DNA from: Crocodylus rhombifer
Lineage: Eukaryota; Chordata; Crocodylia; Crocodylidae
Length of the DNA: 64,000 nucleotides
Direction: 5' to 3'
NCBI GenBank assembly: GCA_038503035.1
Contig: JAVSML010001155.1
Coordinates: 124,001-188,000 of the forward strand
Positions 23,457 through 37,200 of the stretch are shown in pieces. The notes below the pieces were generated by a model. It was not told where the DNA came from, did no database searches, and saw nothing but the letters and a program-made list of their open reading frames with translations. The position numbers and the translations under genes are program-made. Positions within the stretch are counted from its first letter, which is position 1, and every line of letters begins with the position of its first letter.

Positions 23457-25532
23457 CATAATGATCATAACTGAAAGCAAGCCTGAAAGGCACTGAGGAT
23501 TTGTCTTCCAATTTAGTGGAATGGCAAAAGCTTTGTAGAAGGGTAACACTTTCCTATTTGAGTTACTAGCCATAAATGTGTCAAGAATTGAAACGTGGTT
23601 TAATTCTTATACAGGTGTTTTGTATGGGTGATTTAACAGGACTTGCCTGTGACTGAACAGAACACACATTCATTGGCTGCATTTTTCAGTGTAATTTTTT
23701 CCAGTTCAAAATGGGCTTGATTATAGTGGCAAATAGAAATACATTTGCTGTGCATCAAGTTGCAGGAATTTCATTTTTTTCACTCTATAGAACCATTCCA
23801 TAGAAAACACTACAATTCTCATCTCAGTACACTTACCCAATTCCCATTCCCATTAGTGTGGACCCCATATTCAGTGAAAGCATACATCTGTATTTATCTT
23901 TACTCAGAAAACGTTATGGATACCAAGACTGCTATCTACATAGTGCAAATACAATTCTTGTCAGCATATATTTCTGAGATTGTCGTGTTTACTGGAGTTG
24001 GTTCTGTTTTAAGCAACTGTATTAATACAATAGAACTGATTGATTATTATAATGTGTTAGGGCTTTCTATTTGTGTGAATATACATTATTGCCATCAACT
24101 GCGTATAGTCATTTGAGTCATTATTAGGGCTAAATGAAACTTCAGGTTACAGGAACTAATCTCTCTCTTTCTGGGGTTAGTTCTGATGACCCCAGATTTA
24201 AAGCCCCCATACAACACTTTTTCTGGATTTGAGATGGTAAGCAAACCTCTGTTTTTTACATGGTATCTACCTTTAATGTAAAACTAGAGTTGACTTTCAG
24301 CTGAAACTCATCCAAGGCTTTTCATAACAATAAAATACCTGCGACCTTTGCAGAATGGCCCATATTTCTGGTTTATATTTAAAATTGAGCAGGGTGAACA
24401 GCAGGAATTCCTCCCATGCAGAGGATTCCTTCGGGTCCTGGGAGACCAGATATGTCAGTAACTGAGAAACAAATGCAGTAAGAAATGTTTCCACCTAGCA
24501 CAGGAATAGTTGCATTTTTACAAAATGTGTGCAACATCTTCCACTCAGGGGATTTTCCTCAAAGCCTACAGATCTGTAATCCAAGCAAGTCTCACTTGAG
24601 AGCCTCTTCTTCCTTTTCCTTAGAAAATACCCATTTGGATCTTATGGATCATAAAAAGCATCAGAAAAATGGCCAAATACACTATCACGGCAGGCCCACT
24701 CTGTCTTTACGCTATTATAAGCATGTATACAAGCACTAGAAAACATATAAGCAGAGAATAAACCAATGAGCTAACAGTTCAGGGTAAATAACAGAAATCA
24801 CCACAGCCACAAAAAGCAATGCAATAAATCTACTGATAAAACCTAAAGTGCGCATCACACCAGGAGGAACAAGAATTGCCCATTACGTATGTAAAATGAC
24901 ACCACTTATACTCAGCCATGTCAAGCACAGCACAAGTAGCAAACTCCTGACTCCTTGAACTAATGCATCTCTGAGGACACTTCACTGTTGCACAATCCAC
25001 ATACCTCAGAGTATTAATACAGTGGATGATGCTGCTATATGGTGGCAAACAGCTTTTTCGCACTGGTTTACAAACTCGTTTTCCCCCATTTCATTTGCCA
25101 GCGAAGTGCAAATATTGCAGCAATTACAAACTGTCATTTTTATATGTGATTCACACAGGGTGTTTCTGCTGAGAGCAGCATATGCTGATGTGAATAGAAT
25201 AGATACATTTGTGTGATTTCTCATACTACACGCAGTATTCGTCACAAGCTGCCAACCTATATTTGTAGCATGGGGGAAGACAACTAGATGTCCACTTGCT
25301 GTTCTGAATTATATTATGACCTTTCCATTAATAGATATCATAATGTGGTGCGCCTTCATAACCACACTATTACAGCACAATCACTCACAAGCTCGCTGCC
25401 ATTTAAAGCTCTTGAAATAGCCAAATACGTATCTCCTCTTGACTAAAGTTGAAAGAGGAGAATCAGCTGAGAGGGATTTTCCAGGAAAAAAAATCCCTAT
25501 ACCGCCTGTCAAACATTGTAGCAGAGCTGATG

Positions 25533-25581
25533 TGAATTAATTTGGACAGGTGAATTACTTTGGACAGGTGAATTAATTTGG
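25533..25581. repeat. 18-bp tandem repeat, ~2.7 copies
   Basis: The unit tgaattaatttggacagg starts at 25533, 25551 and 25569; the second copy has one change (tgaattactttggacagg) and the third is partial. No function is suggested. Confidence 0.9.
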
Positions 25582-26057
25582 TAATAAATGGCATTTTTTT
25601 TTGTATGAAACTGACATTAGGTTTTTACCTGAAATGTCAAGCTAAACCTCCTCCACAAACAGCAGCGAGAATGCATCGGGAGACATGATAATGAGGAAAA
25701 CAATCATCCTGTCTTGAGCCTGAAGTTACACAATTTTATAAGGAATGCAGATTCAAGAGAGAAAAATCTGGCCTGACAATTGACTTTACTAATAAAAATA
25801 AAAGCATGAGAAACACCCGAATTGTAACAACCAGTGCAGTCCAAGCTCCCTCTTCTGGCCCTTGTGAATAATACACATCTGAGCAAAAGAAGTTCCTACT
25901 CGGGCACCTCTGACCAAAATCAACCAACAAGACAGTATCCCATCACAATTATTTACATGTCAGCATTTTAATAGTAATTATATATTCTAGGGCAGGGGTG
26001 GATCCAGAGACAGGTGTTTCATGTTCAAGTTGGATAAAATGCAACGTTACACAATAC

Positions 26058-26198
26058 CTCTTTATCTCCCTTGTCAATCCCTCGCTGTCTTGAGCAGGCG
26101 GTTCTACAACAGTAACGGGAGGAGGAGCCAAAGAGACATCCTCAGGAACAGGTGCAATTCCACTTTCAGCTTCTTTGCAGCTACCTGGCTCCAAAGTG
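26058..26198 (-). CDS. TACC2: TACC2 internal exon, 141 nt, phase 2-2
   Basis: Read on the minus strand, the acceptor is gtactgttttgcag|C (AG at 26200-26199) and the donor is AAAGAG|GTATTG (exon end 26058). The exon is 141 nt: one base completing a split codon, 46 codons, then two bases AG. The peptide is acidic and Pro/Ala/Val-rich, for example GIAPVPEDVSLAPPPVTV, and ends near EGLTREIK before the split codon. Phase 2 at both ends makes the exon skippable without a frameshift. In human TACC2 (recalled) the segment just before the SSDSEEAFETP exon is similarly Pro/Ala/Ser-rich and ends in an LSR-type residue run, which fits this exon's position. No domain fold is expected; it is probably disordered. 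The open frame extends into both introns only by chance. Confidence 0.8.
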
Positions 26199-27396
26199 CT
26201 GCAAAACAGTACGATTATCATAAATAATAAACCCTGTAAAAGTTAACTTGGTGCCACAATGTTTTCAACGGCACTTGTAAATTGCTGTAACTCTCATTAG
26301 CTGGCAGACTCACTGTTAAGACTTTACTATTTTGTTTTCACACACAGATACTACAGAATAAATAAATGACTGCAAACAGTCACAAATGGCTTTGTAAATT
26401 CCCTGGATCAAGTCTCCAACCCCAAACTCCAAAAGCACGCTACAAACACTGAATTAAACTTTCAAATAAAGCAACATCCGGCAAGGTTGACAGCTAATGG
26501 GATGCAACTTTTAGTAATAAAAACACATTCAAAAAGTTCCCTGATGTCAACTATTCACTACAGTGCAGAACTAGAAATCGTGCAGCGTCTTGCTGTATAA
26601 AAATTAAGGGGAACTGTGGTGTTGCTATTGTTTTAGTATTAAGAACAGCCTCTGTACTGTTGTGTCCTAAGAGAGATGAGTAGAGAATAGGTTGCAGATT
26701 TAAAATCATGAGTTTCGAAGTTTGTAAATATAATAAGGAAAGGTGTTTTTCATTACCCAGTCAGGGTGGTGCAAAGAAAGGGAGTTTAGTGAAAGAGTGC
26801 CCTCTCTTGTCCACACACGGAAGAGTACTGGGGACGGTTAAAGTTCCAGTTGCAATTTTGTCATAGCATTTATTTTTTCATGAAGAAAACAGAGGGAAGT
26901 ATATAGTGAAAGGACAAGGGAGATGAGAAACCAGCAGTCAGTCACAAATCACAGGCACTGACATGGGAGGAATGCAGAAAATCATTATTTTATTGACAGA
27001 GTGGCCAGCACACAATGTGCTCTTTTAACAGGGAGTCTCACTGAACATAAAAGTTGAGAGAATGGCATTAGTCCTGTCCAGCTGTTGGTATTTCTCAAGT
27101 TGGTCTTTTGCTAATGTAGAAGGGGGAGGAAGGGTGCTTTCGATTTGATCCCTTAAAAGAATGAAACACTCCATGAGGACAATAATATGCCTCATATATA
27201 CTTACACCCCTGCCAAATATTCAGCACATCTGCACCCACAGGAATTGTTAGACAGAGGTACCCACGTGCATTTGGCAGGCCTCACAGCCTGTTTTGATCT
27301 CAGGGACGGTAACTCAACTGTTCACCACCACAAACTCATTAACTCATGTGGAAGCGGATGCTTCAAACAAATTATGCAATGGCTTCCATGACAATT

Positions 27397-27520
27397 CATA
27401 GAAAGTTAGGGCTGGAAGGGACCTCAGGAGGTCACCTAGTCCAACCCCCAACTGTAACAATAAAGAAGAATCTCTCAGACAGACCTTGAAGGGCTGCCTA
27501 GCAGGCTCACAACTGGGCCC
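27397..27520 (-). mobile_element. CR1 3' end fragment, reverse orientation
   Basis: catagaaagttagggctgga and then agggacctcaggaggtcacc and tagtccaacccc are the reverse complement of the canonical CR1 3' terminus (GGACTAGATGACCTC...CCAGCCCTA...TTCTATG). It is truncated after about 120 bp and moderately diverged. Confidence 0.75.
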
Positions 27521-29079
27521 ATTTTCAAAGTAGCAGCAGCAAAATACACATTAAAGCTGCTGAATGGAGAGGCAGAAAGGACAAGACAAGCGTGCTTCCA
27601 ATTGAGTAGGAAGAAAGATAAGATGTGTAATTAAAGGGAAAGAGGCAGAGAGGTAAAGAGGGTGTGTGGTTGGGACTAAGGTAACAAGGAAAGGAAAGCC
27701 AGCTGAAATACTGATAGGTGAGCAAAGGAATAAGCAGCCTTCCTCCTCAGTTACAGCAGCCCCACCACACAGCTCCATCCAGCCTCTACTAACGGGGGTC
27801 TGCATTTTACAACTTACAAAATGCAAGGAGGAACAAAAAGCACACCGGAGAACTCGCACTGCAGGTTGCAATAACAAGGGGCAAAAGGGTTTTGTAACCA
27901 AACACTTCTGTAGCGTCATAACACTAAAAGCATCAACCAACCACAACAGTAAAGAAAGCTCCATCCACCTTCAAAAAACCAACAGCAGCTTAATCAGCCG
28001 GTACAGGGAGCTGTAGCACAAATAAAATCTGCTTGCCCTGCAAGCTCAATCTTCCTTTCTGCCAGATGCTCCAATGTCCTTAAGGACCCAGTGCTTCCAA
28101 AACAAGGTCCTTCCCACCACCTGAGTCCATCTGTTACTGATTTTAACCCTTTAGTAACTACTATGTTTCCTGTAATTGTCTAAACTCATTACTCTAATGA
28201 AGGAAAGCAACTCCCAAAGATACTTTGTTCCAGTCAGAACTTTCCATGCAAGAAAACACCAGGTGTAACAAAAGCTTATCCAGATCAAACCAGATCAGCT
28301 TATAGTTAACTGAGAGACATAAGGTAAAAAGGCACCGACTACGACATAGAGATTTTTCTCCCCCCACCCCACGTGGTTGTATTTAGAGGAGCAAAGTTTG
28401 CTTTTGTGGCTCATAGGACACGGCAGTCACTGAAAGCACATTAGAGATGTACAAATAAGAGTTCAACTGCGAAAGTGAAAAATGTTAGATCAGAAGACTT
28501 TTCAGTTTTGAAAGACAAGAATGAGGCACGATTCACAAGAGAGAGAGGGAGGAAGATTGTGGTGCTCCTACCCCTTTTATTCAGTAGCATGATGGAGAGT
28601 TTCAGCCAACGAAAAAGTTTGGAAGGTTGATTGCCAAAATGGTTGGACCAGCATGGTGCTAGCTGGGATGACTAGTTCCGTGGGGAGGCATTCACCTAAT
28701 CTGTGAGAGAGCCAAGATCAACTCCCTCCTCTAACCAGCAAGGTTTGGACCAAATGTCTGAGATCTTCCGGGAAACACCATCTTTTCTGGAAGCGGAGTT
28801 GCTCCTCATTTTTCCCTAAATATTCACTGGAGAAGGGACTGGGACCTAGGTACTTCACTCCCTGCTAAGTGCCCTAACAGCACTTGTCAGAGTCATCTTC
28901 ACAGCATGTCTCTGTCTCTCTCTTAAAGAATTCATACAAAATTGATACAAAGTGGAACAGATTCACAAGGAAAGTCTGAGGGAGCACTCTCCTCCGAGTC
29001 CCCTGCAGCCGGTGATCACTAGAATACCTTCCTCAGAGATAGGAGGATCCTGATTTACATCCCTCTGGTAACTCACAAA

Positions 29080-30185
29080 GGCTAGGGACAGACATGACAC
29101 ATAAACCAGTTTAAGTCATCAGAAACTGGCTTAAATCTTTAACAGAACGTAAGTTCAGTGCACTTATGTGTCAAATGGCTGAAACTGGTTTAAAACAAGC
29201 CTGCTTCAATGTAGTATCAGACTTAACCGACTTGAGTCAAACTGGTGTGTACAATGTCTGTCCCAGACACCTTTCTGCTTTAAGTTAAACCAGAGTCCCC
29301 CAGCATCGCAGATGCTTTGCAGCCCTGGGCTGGGCTGTCTGCCCTTCTACTCCCTAGCCAGAGCAATGGCAGAGACTGCAGGCACAGCAGGGTCTGCCGG
29401 ATTCCCCCTGCCCCACTCCTCCTCGCTGCTTGCTGCTTAAGCAGGGATCCCCCCTCCCTCCCATCCCCCACAGCACAGACCCCAGGCATGTGGTATGCTA
29501 GCTAATGTTGAGAGGTGTCTGCGTGTGTGTGTTTCCAATTTCACTGGGACAGGGAAACCAAACAGTGTCCGCTTAGTGCTTTTTGGAGCTAATCAACAGG
29601 TCAGCTGATAATGTTCCTCCATTCCTTCCTTGGAAAAAGCTGTTTAAGAAGAGCTTGAACTAATGAGAGAGGCTTTTGTTTTGTTGATAGGCTGATAAAC
29701 GCAGTGTTATCAGCTCCCGGCTGGCTCCCTCACCTCTCAGGTTTTCAGACAGTATGAAGAAACAGGGAGAGGGAAATTGAAAAGCTCAGTATCATCAACA
29801 GATTTATGCACTGCCTCCCCTTCACTTTACCTCAGAGTGCTCGCTGAGGCTGGCATCTGGAAACACTCTCGCTCCTTGAGCAGCGAGTGAGGAAAAACCT
29901 GGAACTGTGAAGGCTAGGGTGAGGGTTTACACCCCACCCTAATCAGAGGTGTCCTGCTGGGCCTGGCCATGCCTCCCCCTCAGCTCAGCACTGTAGAAGG
30001 GAAGGGAGCGCTGCTCTAGCACGCCCTGGCTTTTAGCCTGAGCCACTGCAGGCATGTGCTTGCATTTCTTCAGTCCAGAGACAATGTCTGCACAGTTACA
30101 AACTGATTCAATCTAGGCAGGTTAGACTGACCTGCAAAGACTGAATCAATTCAGGCTCACGCTTTTTGAATGTCTGTCCCTAGCC
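29080..30185. mobile_element. Miniature DNA transposon, ggctaggg family, copy A
   Basis: The left end ggctagggacagacat (29080) and the right end atgtctgtccctagcc (to 30185) are perfect 16-bp terminal inverted repeats. Inside the left end are repeated aaactggtttaa-type words (for example cataaaccagtttaagtcat). The right part has gcaaagactgaatcaattcaggctc. The interior is about 1.1 kb with a GC-rich block (29290-29500) and no transposase. Two further copies are at 31821-32774 and about 55542-56200. The target duplication is uncertain: caaag is present on both sides if the ends are taken as gctaggg...cctagc. Confidence 0.75.
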
Positions 30186-30589
30186 AAAGACAACGTATTT
30201 CAAAGGGGCTTTTCACTAGCGCACTGAGCTCTGACTGCCAACACCAGCAGTCTGAATCTAGCTCAATCTTTATTTCAAATGAAATGTCCAGAAGTATGAA
30301 CTAATGGCTAATCGTTCCATGTTTATGGAAACTTCATTTTCGTTGTTTAATTAACTATTTTCTTGACAAAATTACCCTCCTGGCCTAAGTATGAGCTTCC
30401 CCACATGTCTGAAAGCAGGCGTTACATTTTGTCTCATGAATGTTGAAGTTTGTGACAATTTTTTATCTTTTCTGGTGAGGTTAGGGGAAAGGGGAATTTG
30501 TGATTCTGATCCAATCAGTGGGAAAGCTCCATCTCCAGCACTCACAAGTCCCTAGAGGAACAGATCCAGTGTCCCACTAGAATACAGAT

Positions 30590-30790
30590 ATGGTAGGTGG
30601 CTCACACATACAGGAAGGAGAGGATCTATTTAATGACTTGGCAACAAAGGCAGACAAGATTATTTGGATAAATGTGATATCTTTCATTAGACCAGCTGAA
30701 GAGTTGGAAAAATTGTTCTTTGCAAGCCTTCATGCATGGGTGCCCTTCTTTAGGCATGGGGAGAGTCTGCTGGTATATGTCTTAGCTCAA
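30590..30790. repeat. Unclassified interspersed repeat fragment
   Basis: Contains atatctttcattagaccagc, tgaagagttggaaaaattgttc and caagccttcatgcatgggtg, wording typical of a repeat I recall from sauropsid genomes (a 'tttattagaccaac...agttgg...aagc' motif). The 79-codon open frame over it (30590-30829) is not supported as a gene. Confidence 0.4.
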
Positions 30791-31820
30791 CAAATGGCTT
30801 TGAAGATTAAAATCCAAACATGGTTTTAATTTTAAGGATGCATTTTGGAAATCTATCTGTTCCACTGGTCCATCAAGTGAAAACTGAAGTTTCTTCTAGG
30901 TTCTCAACAATTCACAAGAGAGTCATTTTAGCTATTCCCATTAAAATCTCTACTGTCTAATACTAGAATTACTCTGGCCGCATGTGGGAACAAGTCTATC
31001 TTTGGGATACATATGCAAAGTCAGAACGGCAAAAACTGCCATCACATCCCTAACTTCAGTTACAGTGCAATATAATACATGAGCATGAGAACCTGTAGTT
31101 CCTGAAGTATACACCCATTTTCTTGCTAAGACCCTCAAAGGTAGTCCTGCTAAATTCTTCCGTAATTAAAGCCCATTCAGTTTTCTGACCATCTGGAAGC
31201 CTCAAATGTTATCATAATTGTCTTTTATTAAACTAATTTTCTCTGTTTTGTTTCCTCCTTTCCCCCTTCCATCCTGAAACAACTTAATATAGAAACTGGC
31301 CTCCCAATACTTTCAGTCATATTTTCACAGAAATTAGCCACTTCCATTATCATGTGATAGATTTTCCTTTTGCTAAAAATTGGCTTCGCTAAAAATTGTC
31401 CTTATATAGTAATAATATCAAAATATATGCAGCAGGAAGCATGACTACATAGAGTAACTGCAAGATTAGAGGAAAACAAGACTTTAAAGCACAAAAGTAA
31501 ACTATTGAAAATAAGCAACTCTAGAACAGCTGTTGGAAGAGTAAACAGAGCATCACAAAAGCAAAGTCATGACAGCTAGACAAGGCTGAACTACCACAGG
31601 CAGATAAAATTTTGGACTTTTTTGATTGGGGTTAAGGGAGGGTTACATATACAACTTCCAAAAAACTCTGAAAGTATTCTGTAGCTATACCAGTAAGTTA
31701 CTTACAGTAACACCTGTCCTCTCACTGTCACAAACACAACCCGCAACATTCACAAACATGTATATGTGCATTCCTTTGGATTCAGCATTGCCAGCATTTT
31801 CCCTCAAGTCTGCACGTAAA

Positions 31821-32774
31821 GGCTAGGGAAAGACATTACACATAAACTGGTTTAAGTGATCAGAAACTAGTTTAAATCTGTAGCAGAACAGATGCTGAGT
31901 GCACATAAGCTAGTCTGAAAATGGCTGAAACCAGTTTGAGATAAACCTGGTTCAATGTAGTATCAGACTTAACTGATTTGGCTCAAACTGGTTTATGCAA
32001 TGTCTGTCCCAGACCTCTTCTTGGTTTAACTTAAACCAGTCCCCCAGCATCCCAGATGCTTTACAGCCCTGGGCAGGGCTCTCTGCTCCAGAGCAGGGCT
32101 GGCTCCACCCCTCTGCTCCCTGGCTGGAGCTCTGGTAGAGAGGGCAGGTACAGCAGTGTCTGCCTGGCTTCCCCCTCCCCCACTCCCCCACTCTCTGCTC
32201 AAGCAGGGATTGCCCCCTTCTACCTCCCACAACATGGACAGCAGCCAGCATGTGGTATGCTAGCTAATGCTGGGAGGTATAGGTGTAAGGCAGACAGGAC
32301 AAAGGCAGACAAGACAGTGTCTACTTAAGGCTTTTTGGAGCTAATCAACAGATCAGCTGGTAATGTCCCTTTGTACCTTCCTTGAGAAAAGCTGTTTAAG
32401 AACATCTTGGACTAATGAGAGAGGCATTTTTTGTCATTGATGGGATGTTAAATACTGTGTTATCAACTCCTTGCTGGGATGGTGAGGACCAGCAAGAGGG
32501 GGGAAGGAAGTCCTCCCTAATCAGAGAATCATACTGGGGCCTGCTCACACCCCAGCCCCGCTTCATCTCAGCACTTTTGAAGGAAAGGGAGAGCTGCTCT
32601 AGCACCCCCCGCCCCGGCTTCTAGCCTGAGGCACTGCAGGCATGTGCCTGCATTTCCTCAGTCCAGAGGGGATATTTGTGCAGTTACAAACCAATTCAGC
32701 CTAGCCAGGTTAGACTAACTTGCAACGATTGAATCAATTCAGGCTCAGGCTTTTTTGAATGTCTGTCCCTAGCC
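31821..32774. mobile_element. Miniature DNA transposon, ggctaggg family, copy B
   Basis: Begins ggctagggaaagacat and ends atgtctgtccctagcc, with one mismatch between the termini. The internal layout is the same as copy A, including gatcagaaactagtttaaat, a GC-rich block (about 32035-32230), ctaatcaacagatcagctgg and gattgaatcaattcaggctc. It is about 150 bp shorter than copy A. It has no coding capacity; open frames in the GC-rich block (up to 99 codons, minus strand) have parallel shadows in copy A and are compositional. Confidence 0.75.
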
Positions 32775-33945
32775 AAAAGGCAAACATTTTTTATGGAAAC
32801 ATCCTTTGGCTACTGTCATTTCTAAAATGCTTTGCAACATGAAACTAACTACCAAACCTGATTTTATAAATGTGCTTTGCCTCGGCCTTTACAAAAAGAA
32901 AGGTTTGCTCTTACGAGCTATAAGATTTATGATGATCAAAAAAGAACAAATCAATAGCAAGCACTTTGTATGTGGATTGGGTTCATTGGTTGTGTAAATG
33001 ATGCTGGAATGTTTTCGAGAAAGGTCAAATAATTACTTGGGACATGTACATGAGCTGAAATACAACTTGCATGATTTGTTGTTGGTATAACTAATCCAAT
33101 CACCCTTGTGTCCAGTTTGGACCAGCAGGAGTGCAGAAAGGAAAAGGGATGTGGTCAGTGTAAACTGGAGTATATCTGCCATGACAAGTAATGCAGTGAT
33201 GTACAGGTAACAAACCTCATAGTCTAAAGTGAAGTACATTCCCTGCACTCTCCAGTTTAATCCTGGCATAACTGTGATTTTTCAGGTGGCATGAATCACC
33301 TGCACTAGGTCAGACACGCTAATTAAAGTGCCTCTGTAAGACCCCGAGCCTCTCAACAGCCATTACTGATACACAATATAGTATTCTCAAAGCAAAAGGG
33401 CAATAAACACAAATGGTACAGCTTTGCCACTGCCAATCCTCTGAGATACCCAAGGGAGCCAGTAATCTCTCAGACCTTTATAAACTCCCAGCTGCCCAGT
33501 AATTAGCCCACTGAGTCAAATGAATAGAAAATCAGGAATGTTTCTCTAGGTTTGCTTCTTGTTTTTTATTTAAAACATTCACTCTGAACAAACTTTTTCA
33601 CTCCCTCCCCCACTCCTCTTAGAAGCCCCCATTGCTGCAAAGCGGCATTGCTCACACAGAGGGATAATCAGACAAACAAATGATACTGTGTTGAAAGGTA
33701 GCAAGAAACCTCCCACACATCTGCTGCTCCACGTGTCTGCCCCTATCCTTCTGTAAGTGGAAGTTAAACTGGAGTGAGCTGCCTCAGGTTACCTTCTGCT
33801 TGTTATAGAATAAGAGTGGACATACAAAGCAATTGCCGAGGAACAGCTGACACAGTAAGTCCCCTCCCTCTCTCCTTTTAACTCTGTATATTTTGTTCAT
33901 CTAACCATATGCTCAAGAATACACCCCCAAAAGCTGTGTGAGCAC

Positions 33946-34205
33946 CACTGATTCTCAATTAGGGTACCGGGGCACCCTGGAGAACTGTGAGATCTTTTGA
34001 AGGATGCTGCGAGGTATGAGGAGATAAGTACAGGCTCAGGTTCATCCCTGCCTGGCTGTCCTGCCCTACTGCCTGGTTCCTCTGCAACAAGGTAAGCACT
34101 GTAATAAATGAATTACTGTTGAAATGGGGTGCTACTCAATTCGCAATGAAGGGGTGTCTCGAGTCAAATGAGGAGAGCCACAAGTTTAAAAAGTTCAAAA
34201 CACTG
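33946..34205. mobile_element. hAT-type MITE related to 15325-15898
   Basis: Starts cactgattctcaattagggt and continues with ccggggcaccctggagaac; ends aaaaagttcaaaacactg. The first 70 bp resemble the left end of the element at 15325 (cagtgcttctcagccagggt then ggcaccctaggg). The termini are approximate inverted repeats. No target duplication was resolved. Confidence 0.5.
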
Positions 34206-37200
34206 CCCTATTCAGTCCGGCTATACCCACCTCCCAAGACCACAGCAGATTTTATATCACCAACATCAATACTATCACCTCTGCTTGATTCATAAGCAGA
34301 GTTATAGTTTGCACAAATAGCCCCACTTTGCAGGTGAGCAATGAGAAAGAAAAATGAAGCCATTTTTTCCCAAGGTCTCACAGTGCATCAATTATGTAGT
34401 CAGGCTTACAGCAATTGATTTCCTACCTCCTAAGACTGAGCTTTACTAGCATGCCTTGCTTCTTAACATTTATTCTGCATCTCATACCTTCTTCCCTCTC
34501 CAGCACTCAGCTGCAGTACCTGACCTGGGTGCTGGGAAAGAAGAGACTCAAGGGACTCTCCTGTCAGGCTGCTGAATGACGGCTGTATTACTTCACATGG
34601 CAGCTGCTACTCCAGTTTAATGGCTACACCAGAAGCTCTCTTCAGTATGCAGAAAAAACTAGAGGATTTCCACAGTAACAGACTCTTGGGTCTACATCCC
34701 CACTAGCTTTTCCACAAGCATTGCTTAGCTCTACAGGGAGCATTCACGGAGCTAAGCTCTGTACTACGGAGCGGCCACCTAAACTCCTCCTGGCTTTCTT
34801 GGCACAGGAGGGCCTGCACTTTTCTATAGATAGTTGGACTGCTGTTACAAAGCTCTCTGCACCTGCAGCAGAGAGGGAAAGACTTGCATTTGGCTTTATA
34901 TGCATAGACAAAATATAGTCTAATGTAGCAGATGTATTAAGTATGGATGGACCTGAAGTTTTCATTTGTTTTGCAATAGAAATGAAAATGCGTGGCCTTC
35001 TAATAGGTGAACTCATTGCCTATTTCATGTCAAGGAACAGAGCTAAGGATTTGGTAAATAAAACCCACCTTCAGGAACCAGACCATGTACTGCTCCCATT
35101 GATCAATATGTTATCACCAGGGAGAGGCAAGTGTCCTCAAGAAACAAAGCAAAGATAAAATTTCTTGAGTGGACAGATGGAGGGACAGTAACTGATCCCT
35201 TATTACACACTGCCATCTGGAAGACATTTAACACAAACTGACCCCTGCTTTACATGCATCATTATTTCTCCTGTCAAAGTGCAGACCATCTGTATTATAA
35301 GAGAGCCTTTATAAGCAAATATTCACATGGAAGCAAAAGGAACTAACTATAAGTAACTAAATATGTTGCAAAAAAGTACTTCATAATTATATTTTATTGC
35401 AGCTGAACTGGAATATTATCAAGCCATCTGTCTTGAAATGCACTACGCTTTTAAAAGATCAACACACAAGCAAAACCAGTGAGAAGGTGTACTGATGCAG
35501 AGAGGTTATATGTACATGCCATAAAGAAACTTTTCAAATTAATATTAGCAGCAACTCTGGACCAATTCTATATGAAATGCTACAAAAGCAGTAGCAATAT
35601 CACGCCTTGGTTACCTGAATAAGCGAGCATCAGGAGAAAGTTAGGGGAGGTGGTGAGACATCAGCAAAAAATAAACTTGATATAGGTATTTCTCTGGGTC
35701 TTGGCATCTGCTGGAGGAAGAATCTGATCATTGGTGTGAGTTCGTGTGGTTTCCAGGAAACTACTAATGCAAATCCCATAGAAGGTGCTCAGAAGAGAGC
35801 TAATTGGTACTGTATAGACCTTCCTGTTTCTGTTCCAGGAGGAGCAGAAAACTACATATAAGACAGCAGAGTATCACTTACAATTTAAATAGTGCTCAAG
35901 AGCATTGTGGATGCTGCTAGCACTGCTGGTATGACCCTTTCTCATGTCTACATTCAGAAAGAGGCCCCTAGCTAAACTCATTAAGAGTTCATTCTTTTTC
36001 TAACCTGCTCATCATTACGATTCAATCAATAATGGTGAGGGAGCCCTGTATCAGTGTTAGCCATAATCAAGTATATTCATAAAGACTCAAAATAAATGAA
36101 TTAGTTCAAATCTTACAACACCGGAGGGGGAAAAAATCATTATCTGCTTCCCTAGCATATCTCCTAATTTCTCCCAGGTTTGTTGGGAATGGGTTTTTTT
36201 GTCCTCAGTTCTCTTTCCAGCCTCAGTGTTCCTTCCTGAGATTAAAGGAATGTAAAATCTGAAATGCAAGAGAAGGAAATCCCACAATACTAAGGGTTAA
36301 CATATTTAAAAGTTTCAATCATTATAGCAGCCTGAGTCCCATTTTCAAATGGGATTTGGATACTTTTGAAACCAAACCTAAGAGGACTCAGGTTCCTTGG
36401 GCTCAAATCATTTTGGGAAGTGGGACTTAGGCTCCAAAATTGTTTAAAATCTGAAAATGTATCCCTAAACAGTAACTGAAAAGTAGGTAGTTGGGGTACC
36501 CACAGAACCTAGCCATAGCAGCATGTAGTTCAGCTTCAACGAAGCTCCCGTGTCCATAAGGTTTTGCAACTCATGCTGATTTCTATGTAGTCACACTACT
36601 GGTACCCCAGCTAGCCAGCTGAACCTAACTTGGGTATGTGTCCACTCCAGTACAGTCACAGTAGAGATACAATAGAGACATATCCCTAGAGTACCTCTGC
36701 AGCTGGACGTTAAAACCTGAACTTGGATACCACAGGCCTTTCCTCTCTGGACAACTCAACTACAGACAACGTAACTAAAGGCAACAGTAATCGTCATTCA
36801 ACACAATAATAACGGGACTTTCCAAACCATTCTAGGTGACTGACTTTGATAACATTAGTATGGTTCCTGCAGAGACCTCATCACAAGCAAAGAATCAATA
36901 TAAAAAGGCTTAAGCAAAAACGGCCAAGGTACCTCGCACTGACAAAAAGATACAGTATATGTTAGTGAAGGTATAAATTTCACTTGCCTGTCCCATCCAG
37001 CCCTATTGTGCCCCACAGTTAAGGTATTTTCTCCCCACCTCCCCATCCTCAAGTAAATGCATCTTGCTAACTTCCTTTGGAGTTTCTGCCTAAAAGGGCA
37101 GAGTGAAATTCTAATACACATTCCACAGACGCTTGAGGGACGGAGACTGCCAAGTGCAGGCACAGATCCTGCATAGCATTTGACTGTCCTGGGCACACCC

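Larger units (their letters stand above)
1805..26057 (-). other. TACC2: TACC2 intron with dense mobile elements
   Basis: This is the intron between the exon ending at 26058 and the downstream exons, and it also holds the alternative promoter near its 3' end. Its repeats are listed separately. The remaining unique stretches (for example 2160-4440, 7890-9480, 9660-11590, 17040-18350, 23460-25530, 25590-26050) are AT-rich and hold only short open frames without codon structure or recognisable protein families. I see no supported gene in them. Confidence 0.6.

Noticed and set aside
27551..27964. 137-codon minus-strand open frame
   Set aside because: No recognisable domain, splice signals or similarity to TACC2 style; low-complexity Leu/Ser/Phe stretches.
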